Shown here: one piece after another, positions 44,408 through 54,563 of the stretch | How the letters are laid out: each line of letters begins with the position of its first letter | Position numbering within the stretch: position 1 is the stretch's first letter | Assembly (NCBI RefSeq): GCF_947179165.1 | Contig: NC_077238.1 | Coordinates: 59,229,257 to 59,293,256, forward strand | Direction of reading: 5' to 3' | Length of the DNA: 64,000 bases | From: Solanum dulcamara | Lineage: Eukaryota; Streptophyta; Magnoliopsida; Solanales; Solanaceae | Notes under the pieces: model-generated | Database searches by the model: none | What the model saw: only the letters and a program-made list of their open reading frames with translations | Told to the model about the DNA's origin: nothing | Program-made: the position numbers and the translations under genes

Positions 44408-46700
44408 ATGACCCGTATATTCACCCTCATAGGACCACAACACTGTGACTATCTAGTATTTTCTTTTAATTATTTACTTGTTTTCTTGTTATGTTTGTGT
44501 CCTAACTCTCTCTCCACAGGTATAATATCTCCAAAACAACCACCAAAGCAGGGTAGTAGGAAGAAAATACTGTCAAAGAAGAAAGCCATGGAAAACTTTA
44601 GACGACGCCTCAAAGATGTGCCCACAGATGCTGAACTTAGTACTTCTGAGGAGGAGTCCTCTTATGACTTCGTGGCACCATTAGTGAGGAGATCCAAATC
44701 ACATCAATCCAACCAAGTCATCTCTTCACTGGCACCATATGGAGACCTCTCCCACACCCATACATCTGCAACATCAACACCCTCTTATTCTCAAGAGGGG
44801 AGATTCAATAGAAGTGGAAGAGAGTGATGATGATTCTGTACCACCATCCACTTTAGGATCAGAATACTCCATGGAGAAGGCAACGCTCGAGAAGCCCCCT
44901 ATACAATTCCACATAGGAGGTCAACGAAAGTGGTGGTGCATGTCCAGGCTTTTATACTCCTATAGAATGGGGAAAGAGAGAAATAATCATCAAAATCTAA
45001 GGAGACCCATTACTAAGGAGCCGCGTGTGATCACAACTGGGCTGGAAGCAGTCCCTGATATTCGTGACTTGTTCCATTATCACCAACTAGATTGGATGGC
45101 TAAGAACCTTGGGAGTTACAGCAATAACATAGTCTGAGATTTCTACGCGTCATACGTAACCACAATCAAGTAGTTGGCTCTTCCAAAGAAAAGAAACTAG
45201 AGCAGCCAGTTCTCTTAACCATATTGGTTTGGCAGATCCCAGTTACTCTATCCGAGGAGACTTTCTGACGTATCATCTATGACCCAAACTCTCCACTAGC
45301 AAGCTCAATAACGGAGTTTAATTAGAAAATGAGGGTAGTTTGTGATAAAAATGCCATGTGGTATCCAGTGCAACATGTTGAGCTACTTAGATGGGTAGTA
45401 GGTTACATAGCAGAGAATGGAATCGCAACAAATTGGGTGTCACACTCGACACTGATCAAGAAAGTGTTACTGAACTTTATGGCTAAGTTTTTGTAGACCA
45501 TTATTAGACACCAAATACGTTCGATCAATACAGATAACCTTTTGACTTTAGATCGAACTGTGCTCGTAGCTTGCTTGATCGCTGGTTATGAGGTAGATGT
45601 GGTGAGTATCATTATTTTAGAGATACATAAGAGGGTGATAAGGAAGAACACTACGATCTCTTTCTTGCATGTTGTGTTTTTACTATGAAGGGATGCTATA
45701 GTTCCAACGATTGTCAGGGTTGATTTGCTGATTAGAGTGAATAGAACTTTAGACCTCGGGCTTATTAAATATGATACAAACCTGGTCGGACAATAGTGTG
45801 CTCCCTATCTAGAGGTACAGATACCAAATTTGTGCATGTTCCACTGCCTAGGAAGGATGATGCAGCAGCTACTCTAGACCAGCAGCCATCTTCTGTAGAG
45901 CCATCTGAGACTGCCTCAGCTATTTTGGCAGCCCCTTCTATCAGCTTGCTACGACCACAACACACAAGCTTGGTCTTTATTTCAGTCGAGGCTCTACATA
46001 CTATGATGTAGCGGCAATCACAGACCAAGGACCAATTAGGCCAATTGATGCAACAACTTAAGCCATGGGTCTGTAAATCCATCACCGAATCAGAGAAGCA
46101 TTTGGCAGAAAAGTTTGAAGCTACTTTGGCTGATCGAGAGTGACAAATTTAGGCATGTATTGATACCTTTGAGATGAGGGTGAAAGCAAGATTGAAAGCT
46201 TCATCTAGTACTGACATTACTACCATTTAGAATGAGATAGGAGCACTCCGTGTAGAGATCACATCCCTAGCTACACCAGCCTCTATACCATTTTCTTTAC
46301 CTATTATTCATTCAGCCGTCGTAGTTGTTTGATTTATTTATGGATGATGAGTTCGAGGTGGTATGAGATAAAAGACCCCATACTGAGGATGCCACTTCGG
46401 ATAGGTATGAGGAAAAAAAGAGAAAAAGGAGAGAGCACCAGAAGGTTGAGAAGGCCACCCGAGCATCTATAGTGACCAATGAGATATGATGAGAAAATAA
46501 GAGGCAACGTGATTTTGGAGCTTTGAGATCTCATGTTGACACATATGATGATGCACAGAATACCATGGCACCATATGCTGCTACATCGGGATCCATATAG
46601 ATGGACCCAGATGCCACCATATAGACTTCGATGGTTAGGCACCACATGTTCTTTTCCCTTTCCCCCTTATTGTTTTTACTATTTTTTGTACTGCATTAGG
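44408..46700 (+). pseudogene. accessory ORF of C, 'putative plant transposon protein' type
   Basis: Coding remnant downstream of pol in sense orientation. An N-terminal basic and Ser/Glu-rich part (44521-44830: ISPKQPPKQGSRKK, DAELSTSEEESSYDF) is followed by a frameshift to 44739-45137, with LDWMAKNLGSYSNNIV then DFYASYVTT after a stop. Further readable pieces at 45420-45780 include LDRTVLVACLIAGYEVDVV and RTLDLGLIKYDTN, then a Pro/Ser region and a basic KRKRREHQ patch (about 46419). The pattern (WMA, FYA, a Leu-rich middle, a Gln/Lys-rich end) is what I recall for the plant retroelement accessory family. Function unknown. Many stops; not expressed as one protein. Confidence 0.65.
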
Positions 46701-48194
46701 GAAAATACAAGGCTTTTCAAGTAGGGGTGGGGTGTTTATAAATGAATGCATGAGTATCTAGGCAAAGTCTGAGTAACCTTGACACTTGACTAAATCCTTA
46801 GGGTTTCTTGCCTGTGTTCTTTTTCCTTATAGGACCCTTTTTTAATTTATGTTGAATCAGCATGTTTAGGACGTAGATGTAAAATAAGACTCGGGATCTA
46901 TGGCATGAAGGCTAAATTTTAAACGAAAATAAATAGACCCCGTCCAAATTTTTCTTGAATTATTGTGACTGTTTCTTTGATAGTTTGACTATGTAAGATC
47001 TTTATGTGACATGATGTAAACCAGTATGATCACATATGACATAGACTAAAACATGAACCAAATATTGATGATTGATAATGAAACTTGTTACAAAGTGTGT
47101 GAGAGGTATTTGTGTGTTTGGACTGTTTGTGCCAATCTAGAACTTGCTCCATTGGTCGTACTATGATGATTGAAATGTTGGCTAGGAAAGTATTATAGGC
47201 CATTTTTGACTTAGTCCACTTAGCCTTAAAATAACCAACCAAACATTATTTTACCCTTTGAACCAAAGATATAAGCTTCTAAAAGACCTTTTTGAACAAA
47301 TAAACACGTGTTTCAAATCCCCTAATCCAAATAGTAATCCATTTTTTTGGCCCCGGTCCCTCCTACGAGAAATGTACACCTCAACTCAGGCTAAAAGCCT
47401 AAGTTGAGGATGGCTCTAAGAGAGGAAAGCGAAAAGAGAAGGGGTGTGAGAAAAGAAAAATAAAAGAGAGAAAAAGGTTGCAAAAAAATGATGAGTGAAA
47501 AGGAAGAAAAAGGTGGTTGGATAAAACGAATAAATGATCTAGAAAGAGTTAGCAAAGAGAAGCATAAAGAATAAGAAAAATATACAAAAAAGCCATGCCG
47601 AAGGCGAAAGCAACAAGCGAAGACAAAAAGTGAAACGAAGTGTGGGTTTGATAAGGTGGACTCAAAGTTGATATAGTATTTGAGGAGGGCCGAAAGTCAC
47701 TAAAATCTAAATGAACCACATCCCCAAGCCTACACTATAAGTTGCAAAAGTCCTAGTGATCCTACCTTAACGGTTCAAGAGTCTAAGTATTGAAAATAAG
47801 GGCAAGCCTATGCTATTATGCATGAAAATCTAATTTTGTTTGTGAGCGTGAGTGTTTTCCCATGTATCTGAAGTTTAAAGAATAAATGCAATTCATGAGT
47901 AAAAAAGGGACTTCTTTTCAGTGAGGGCACAAGTGGCATTGTCTAAATAGTCATGAAAATGGTAATTGCTGTTTTTGACATATTAATTATTTATTGGTGT
48001 TGAAGTGTCTATCATTGATCCATACAAGTTAGTCTTATTTGAGATAATGGTTGTAATAGTATCATGAATCGAAATTGGAGAGGGTCAGGGGTTAATAGCC
48101 GATGATTATTGTACATTCTTAAATCTAGTTTTGCATAGAGTCATTGTAATATAGTAGTGTTGCTTGACAAGAAACTATTCTAAGTTGAGGGTGT
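46701..48194 (+). other. 3' untranslated region of C
   Basis: G-rich AAGTAGGGGTGGGGTG (46719-46734) follows the accessory ORF. A purine-rich tract lies at 47410-47640, and the block shared with D is at 47723-47764. A weak polypurine tract, TAAGTTGAGGGTGT, directly precedes the 3' LTR. The minus-strand ORF at 47030-47242 shows no domain. Confidence 0.75.
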
Positions 48195-49634
48195 TGATGT
48201 ACCATGTATTTACGGTACTTTTAATGCTTTAAAACTTAAGAATGTACATGTAATTTAAGCATATGTTAGCATGTTTGATGTTGGTTGTGCATATTTTGTA
48301 GGAAACTAAGTCAGAGAAATAACTGAGGGATCATAGCACTAAAGAAAGGTAAATTTTGAGTTTTACAAGCTCAAACTATGACTCATCATTGGACATACGG
48401 TCTGTAGGTTTTAATTATCAAAACAACAGTGAATTAATGAAGGAACAATGAAGGAAACGAGCAGGTTATATGACTCCTCAACATGTAAACGAGGCGTAGC
48501 AGTCCGTCGTGGATAGAAGTTACAAGTGGTGAAAGGATAGTGTCTACAACGCCTATTGATGAGTCTTCCTCAATATAATGAGCCGTAGAGAGTGGCTGTG
48601 TAGAAGAAGAATCCATTAGTGTAAGGTGAAAGAATACGAGTTGGGTCTACGAGTCTTCTGAAAGCTTATGACCTGTAGACCCGATCCAAATTTTAGTCTC
48701 CTATGATTTCCAAATCCATGTTTCTTTAGGAAAGTTAGTCTATAAATATACTTCTTAGGTTTAGATTTTTATAAGTATATTTCTGGGTTTGAGAATATAG
48801 CTTAAACTACTTTTGAGCTTTTATTCTTGAATTCGGTTTTTTGTTATCGATATTTTACGGTCGAATTTTATTGAAGATTTTTTGAGCTTTCACACTCCTC
48901 ATTGTAAGTGTATAATTTCTTTTAACTTGAATGCTATTAAGTATGAACACGTAGTTATGATTAGCAAATTCCACAACTAGGGTTGTGGGAATCATGAAGA
49001 ATTAACGACATAGAACTTAATAAAAATTAATTCTGGAATAGTGTGCATGTATGAATTGTTTTTCCCTTTGGTTTGATTTCTTCTTAACAATGGCCAACGT
49101 TAGAACTAGCCTTATCCTTACGTTCCGAATCAAGGATGTAATGGATGGCAAAAATGGATTAAACAACGAGATTTGAGGCTAATTATCCTTATCTAATTAA
49201 CTTGAACGAAGAAAGGGATAGCTAATTCTGGGATCATTGGTAAGGGTTAGTAAAGCATACACTCATAGATGAAACACATAAAAAATTCTACATGTAACAT
49301 ACTAGGAAAGAATTACTAATAAAAAGTCTACTTAGTTAAAGATTCGTGTGGAACACTTAAAACCCTAGTTTCACTTCATATTAATTTAAACCACATTAAA
49401 TAGTACATTCATTTGTTAACATTTGCTATTTAATTTATTGATCAGTTTATAAAAAAACCCCTCTTTTGTTTTCTATTTTTATGAAAATAACTTGATTACT
49501 AAAACATATAATAAACAATCGATCTAAAGTCTAAACCATATTCCTCGTGAGATTGACCTTAACCTTCATTACATTCTATATTTGATTAGCGATTGATTTA
49601 TACTTTTTTAGGAAAGTGTAATTTGAGTGTATCA
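48195..49634 (+). repeat. 3' LTR of C
   Basis: Starts TGATGTACCATGTATTTAC, ends GAGTGTATCA; 1440 bp. It holds a 287-bp segment with several TACG(A/G)(G/C)TC-type motifs that the 5' LTR lacks. Confidence 0.92.
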
Positions 49635-49639
49635 GGAGT
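49635..49639 (+). repeat. target site duplication of C (right)
   Basis: GGAGT, matching 35802-35806. Leader sequence of B resumes here. Confidence 0.9.
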
Positions 49640-50890
49640 ATAACGTGCCGCGTTGAGTAGAGTCTTGTTCATCAGTGTGAAGTGCGCCACATATATGAAT
49701 ACGAGGCTAGAAGGCGTCTTAAGAAAAAACTTCACTACTTCTATGATCTCATCATGCTATAGAGTTGAACTCTAAGGTTTCTTCCTTTATCACTCTCTCT
49801 TTGCGATTACAGAATCATGCCTCCATAAAGATACCTTGTTTGAAGGAATGTTGCGAAAGAGGAGCCACAAGCTCCATATGCTCCTTTGGATGATCAAGTT
49901 ACAAATTCGGAGTTTTGAGCAGCTTTCCAAATTCTAGGGTTGTGACTACTCTGGCTTCAAGGGTTAGAGACTTCACGAGGATGAACCCTCTCAAGTTATA
50001 TGGGTCCAAGGTTGATGAGGATCCCCAAGAATTTTTCAATGAGTTATACAAAATTGTGGAGATTATGGGAGTATCTTCAAAAGAAAAAGGCAGAATTAGC
50101 GGCCTACCAACTCAAGAATGTCACTCAAGTTTGGTACAACTAATGGAAAACCAAAAGGGTGGAAGATGGTCTGATAAGTTGGGAAAAGTTCAAGGTTGAA
50201 TTTCTTGATCACTTTTTCTCACTTGAGCTAAAGGAGATGAAGGTGTTTGAATTATAAACCTTAAGCAAGGAAACATGAATGTGAGAGAGTAAGCCTTCTA
50301 GTTGACAAAGTTGTCCAAATATGCTCTATCCTTGGTAGCCTATTCTCGTGGATGAATGAGCAAGTTTATTTCGAGAGTATCGGATAGGGTTATAAAAGAG
50401 TGTCAAACCGCTGTGCTCATCAAGGAAATGAATATCTCTAGGATCATGACTTATGTTGAGCAAATTGAAGGTGAAAAGCTTAAGGAGAAAAGTTCAAGGA
50501 AGTCCAAGAGGGCTCGGTATAAAGGTGGGTTTTCTCACAAAAACAATTCAGTGGTGGTAATAGTCATTTTTGACAACGCCAAAAGTTTCAAGGCCAAGAT
50601 TCTTCAAACACTCCGACTCTAAAATGAGAACGAGAAGGTGCCAAATTCGAAGGCACAAGGTGGAGCTTCGGGTGGTCAAGTTATCCCTCCATGTGAGAAG
50701 TGTGGGAAAAACCATAGAGGATAGTGCTTAGCATATTTGGATGTTTGTTTTAAGTGTGGAAAGCTTGGTCATCATGCTAGGGAGTGTAGAGGTGGGGCTA
50801 GGCCCAAGTTCAAACTCAGGCTATTGTCCGTCCGAATCAGTGTGCTACTAATTCGGGTGGCGGTCAGCTTTAAAACAGATTTTATGCCCT
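49640..50890 (+). pseudogene. Tekay-like leader and gag of B
   Basis: The leader (GTGAAGTGCGCCACATATATGAATACGAGGC) continues from 35806. The first ATG is at 49817, with a stop three codons later. Gag codons are readable through ARVRDFTRMNPLKLYGSKVD (49957 on), EDPQEFFNELYKIVEIMGV, then in other frames to ISRVSDRVIKECQTAVLIKE (50365 on) and MNISRIMTYVEQIEGEKLKE. The zinc knuckle CFKCGKLGHHARECR is at 50746-50790 with correct CCHC spacing. Stops at about 49826, 49840, 49918, 50259, 50301 and 50729. Confidence 0.85.
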
Positions 50891-51480
50891 TCAGACTCAT
50901 CAAGAGTTAGAGGATTCCCCTGATGTTGTGACTGGTATGTTCAAAGTCTTTAACTTTGTTGTTTATGCATTATTACATCTAGGTTCTACTATTCCATTTG
51001 TTACTCGTTATCTTGCTATGAGATTCATTGTTAGTCCCAAGATCTTGCTAGAGTCTTTTTTAGTCTATACTCTGGTTTGTGATTTAGTTGTGGCTAAAAG
51101 AGTGTATAGATATTGTCCAATTTCAATTTTTCATCAAGTCATCTCCATTGATCTAGTAGAGCTTGATATGACCAATTTTAATATCATTCTTGGTCTAGAT
51201 TGGCTTTATGCATGTTATGCTTCTATATGTTGTAGAACCCATGTGTTTTAAGTTTTAGTTTTATAATGAGCCAGTCCTAGAATGGAAAGGTAGTAATTTT
51301 GTGTTTAAGGGGAAATTCATCTCATGCCTTAAAGAGCGGAAAATGATTTCCATAAGTTGCATCTATTATCTAGTTTGGGTTAGGCATACTAACTTTGAAA
51401 TATTTACTGTTGACTCAGTTTCAGTTGAAAATGAATTTCTAAAAGTTTTCCCCGATGATCTCCCAGGTATTCCTCTTGAA
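50891..51480 (+). pseudogene. Tekay-like protease of B, catalytic Asp lost
   Basis: Frame open at 50928-51251. The active-site segment reads ALLHLGSTIPFVTR at 50967-51008: the position of the catalytic Asp (D-x-G-A-T in relatives) is His (codon 50976-50978). SIDLVELDMTNFNIILGLDW follows (about 51147), the second protease landmark. A stop at 51249 and a frame change lead into a linker with NEFLKVFPDDLPGIPLEMEI (51430 on). Confidence 0.85.
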
Positions 51481-52290
51481 ATGGAAATATAATTCGATAT
51501 CGATCTCCTACCCGATGCTCAACCTATTTTTATTCCTCCTTACCATATGGATCTAACAGGATTGAAAGAGTTAAAGGATCAGTTGAAGGATTTTCTAGAT
51601 AAGGGCTTTATTAGACCGAGTATCTGTCACTGGGGTGCTTCGATTCTTTTTCTCAGAAAGAAGGATGATTCTCTTGTATATGTATTTATTATAGATAATT
51701 GAACAAGGTTACAATTAACAATAAGTATCCCATCCCAAGGATTGATGAATTTTTAGATCAACTTCAAGAAGTAAGCTACTTTTCAAAGATTGATCTTCGA
51801 TCGGGTTATCATCAACTCCGAGTAAGGGAGTTTGACATTCCAAAGATGACTTTTAGAACTTGGTATGTTCACTTTGAATTCTTGGTTATGTCTTTTGGAC
51901 TAACAAATGCCCTTGCTACTTTTATGGATTTGATGAGCAGGGTGTTCAAGCAATACTGGAAATATTTTGATCTACTCTCAAAGTGAGGAAGAATATTCCA
52001 ATTAGTTGAGTATTGTGTTGCAAATTCTCAAGGATCGTTATTTGTATGCAAAGTTTAGTAAATGTAAATTTTGTTTAAGGTTAGTTGTGTTCCTTGGTCA
52101 TATTGTTTCTGGAGAAGAAATTATGGTTGATCCAAAGAACACCAAGGCGGTTAGAAATAGGCCTAGACTATTGTCTTCTTCCGATATTCGATGTTTCTTG
52201 GGCTTAACTAGTTATTATAGACGATTTGTGGAAGTTTTATCTTCCATTGCATCTCCCTTGACTACTTTGACTCAAAAAAGATAAAACTCC
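51481..52290 (+). pseudogene. Tekay-like reverse transcriptase of B, FIDD box deleted
   Basis: RT starts after a stop at 51489 with LKELKDQLKDFLDKGFIRPS-like codons (51563 on). The YRQLNK box is scrambled near 51690. The open part at 51699-51986 has [32 protein letters not shown] and [20 protein letters not shown]. After WKYF (about 51965) the usual I-V-F-I-D-D segment is absent and sequence resumes at DLLSK, a small deletion that removes the catalytic Asp pair. The thumb is at 52006-52284 ([31 protein letters not shown]). Confidence 0.88.
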
Positions 52291-52720
52291 AATGGTCTGA
52301 GGCATGTGAGAAAAACGTCCAAGAGTTGAAGGATAGACTTACCTCCGCTCTGGTGTTGACTTTACTGGATGGTTCCAATGGGTTCGTTATGTATTGTGAT
52401 ACTTCACAAGTTGGTCTTAGTTGTGTGATAATGAAAAATGGTAAAGTGATAGATTATGCTTCATGTCAACTCAAGGTACATGAGAAGAATTACCAAACTC
52501 AAGACTTAGAATTGGCGGCGGTGGTATTTGCTTTAAAATTGTGGAGACACTATCTCTATCGTGTCTATGTGGATGTTTTCAATAATCACAAGAGTTTGCA
52601 ATATGTGTTCACTCAAAAGGAATTGAACCTTCGATAAAGGAGATGACTTGAGCTGTTGAAGGATTATTACATGTGTGTGTTATATCATTCGGGTAAGGCA
52701 AATATGATTGCCGACACTCT
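52291..52720 (+). pseudogene. Tekay-like RNase H of B
   Basis: Open at 52326-52637: [17 protein letters not shown] (first Asp), [20 protein letters not shown] (Glu), then [20 protein letters not shown], where the usual TDHKSL Asp is Asn. A stop at 52635 is followed by LSRLSM (about 52718), the usual end of this domain. Confidence 0.85.
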
Positions 52721-54290
52721 TAGTAGATTATCCATGAATAGTTTTTCTAATATTGAGGATGAGAAGAAAGACCTAGTTCGGGAGGTGCATATATTAGCCC
52801 ATTAGGGTATTCTATAGGTCGATTTCGAGGATGGTGGTGTTTTTACGCAAAATGGTTTCAAATCATCATTTGTGGTGGATGTAAAGACAAAGTATGATAG
52901 TGGTCCCTCTTTGGTTGAATTGAAGAAAGTAGTTGCTGAAAAAGCCATTGAGGCTTTCTCCCAAAGGGGAGATAGTGTCTTAAGATACTAAGGCTGATTG
53001 TGTCATCCGAATGTAGATGGCTTGAAGGATATGATATTGTTCGAAGCTCATAGATCGCGGTATTCTATTCATCCCAATTCCACAAAGATGTATTTAGATT
53101 TTAGAGAGGTGTGTTGGTGGAATGGTATGAAAAGAAATATTACAAAATTCATGGCTAAGTGTCCTAATTGCGAATAAGTGAAAGTTGATCACCAAAACCA
53201 GGAGGTTTGGCTTAAGATATTGAGATTCCTAGTTGAAAGTGGGACGCCTTTAACATGGACTTTGTTATATATTTTCCTCGTACTCGTAGGCAACATGATT
53301 TTATTTGGGTGATTGTCGACAGATTGCCTAAGTCGACTTATTTTCTCTCAGTTAAGACTTCATACTCAGTTGAGGACTTTGCTAGATTGTATATCTGAGA
53401 GTTGGTTAAGCTTCACGGTATTTCTTTGTATATCATTTCAAATCGAGGTACTCATTTTACATTTCAGTTTTAGAGATCTTTGCTAAAGGGTCTTGGTACC
53501 CAAGTGAAGTTTAGTACAACTTTTCACCCACAAACGGATAGTCAGGCCAAGCGTACCATTAATAAATTAGAGGATATATTAAGAGCATGTGTTTTTGATT
53601 TTAAAGAAAATTAGGATGATCATTTTCCATTGATAGAGTTTTCTTATAATAACATTTATCATTCTATCATTGAGATAGCTCCATTTGAGGCTTATTATGG
53701 TAGGTGGTGTAGATCCCCTATCAGTTGGTTCGAAGTAGGTGAAGTTTCTTTGATAGAAATCGAATTGGTATTTGAGGGTATAGAGAAGGTTATACTCATT
53801 AGACAAAGATTGAAAACATTCCTGACAGAAAACGTTCCGAAGCTGAAAAAAAGTCTTATTCAGATGTGAGATAAGGGAACTTGAATTTGATATTAATGAT
53901 TGGGTTTATTTGAAAATTTCACCCATGAATGGTGTGATGCATTTTGGTAATAAAGGGAGCTAAGTCCTCACTATCTTGGCCCATATAAGATTTTAAGACA
54001 GATTGGTAAGGTGGCTTATGAGTTGGATTTGCTATCAGATTTGGTATCGATGCATCCGGTGTTCTATGTATCATTATTGAGAAAGTTTGTTGGTGATCCT
54101 AGCTCTATTGTGCCATTGGACAACATTGAGGTTAAAGAGAATCTTTCATATGAGATGTTTCAGTTGAAATCTTGGACCGGCAAGTTAGAAAGTTGAGAAA
54201 CAACGAAATAACTTCATTTAAAGTGTTATGGAGGAACCAAGAGGTTGAGGGTGATACATAGGAAGCTGAAGCCGATATGATGTCTTAATA
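52721..54290 (+). pseudogene. Tekay-like integrase and chromodomain tail of B
   Basis: The zinc region reads YSIHPNSTKMYLDFREVCWW and KCPNCE (53061-53175). In the core the first Asp is in NMDFV (about 53256), the second reads SNRGTHF (Asp to Asn, about 53439) and the Glu position reads QAKRTI (Glu to Lys, about 53543). Downstream: IEFSYNNIYHSIIEIAPFEA (53633 on), RCRSPISWFEVGEVSLI, a linker and HPVFYVSLLRKFVGDP (54053 on). The tail at 54171-54285 (LDRQVRKLRNNEI, FKVLWRNQEVEGDT) is chromodomain-like, placing B among chromoviruses. Stops throughout. Confidence 0.88.
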
Positions 54291-54563
54291 TCCTCATCTC
54301 TTTCCTTTCGTGCCTAGTTAAGGTATTTAGTTTCTTCATGAATCAATCATTCCAAATCATGTGTTTCATTCGTTCTCATGAATTCATATACATTCATGTT
54401 CATGAAATAAGTTTTAAAGTCATGTTTTAGCTTGAGATTAAAGATTTTATGTTTTATTTATTATCAAGATGTTTTGCAATCATGTTGAGTTGTTATGTTC
54501 ATTTCCTCTTCCATTAATGCTAGCTTAAGCCTCCTTCGAGGAATGTTCTCAAGAGGGAGATAT
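54291..54563 (+). other. 3' untranslated region and polypurine tract of B
   Basis: AT-rich with repeated TTCATG; AAGAGGGAGATAT at 54551-54563 is the polypurine tract next to the LTR. Confidence 0.8.

Larger units (their letters stand above)
35807..49634 (+). mobile_element. Athila-like gypsy element C with accessory ORF
   Basis: Complete from LTR to LTR with perfect 5-bp duplications GGAGT. A TTTTGGCGCCGTTTCCGGGG primer site, Athila-type gag (Asn-rich start), protease, RT (DYRKLN, FLDGYSGYNQI), RNase H and integrase, then an accessory ORF 1.6 kb further down, in the same sense. Stops are frequent in gag, protease and RT, but the integrase core is open for 247 codons. It inserted into the 5' leader of B. 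Confidence 0.92.

Noticed and set aside
45765..46085. 106-codon minus-strand ORF
   Set aside because: Antisense shadow of the accessory ORF of C.
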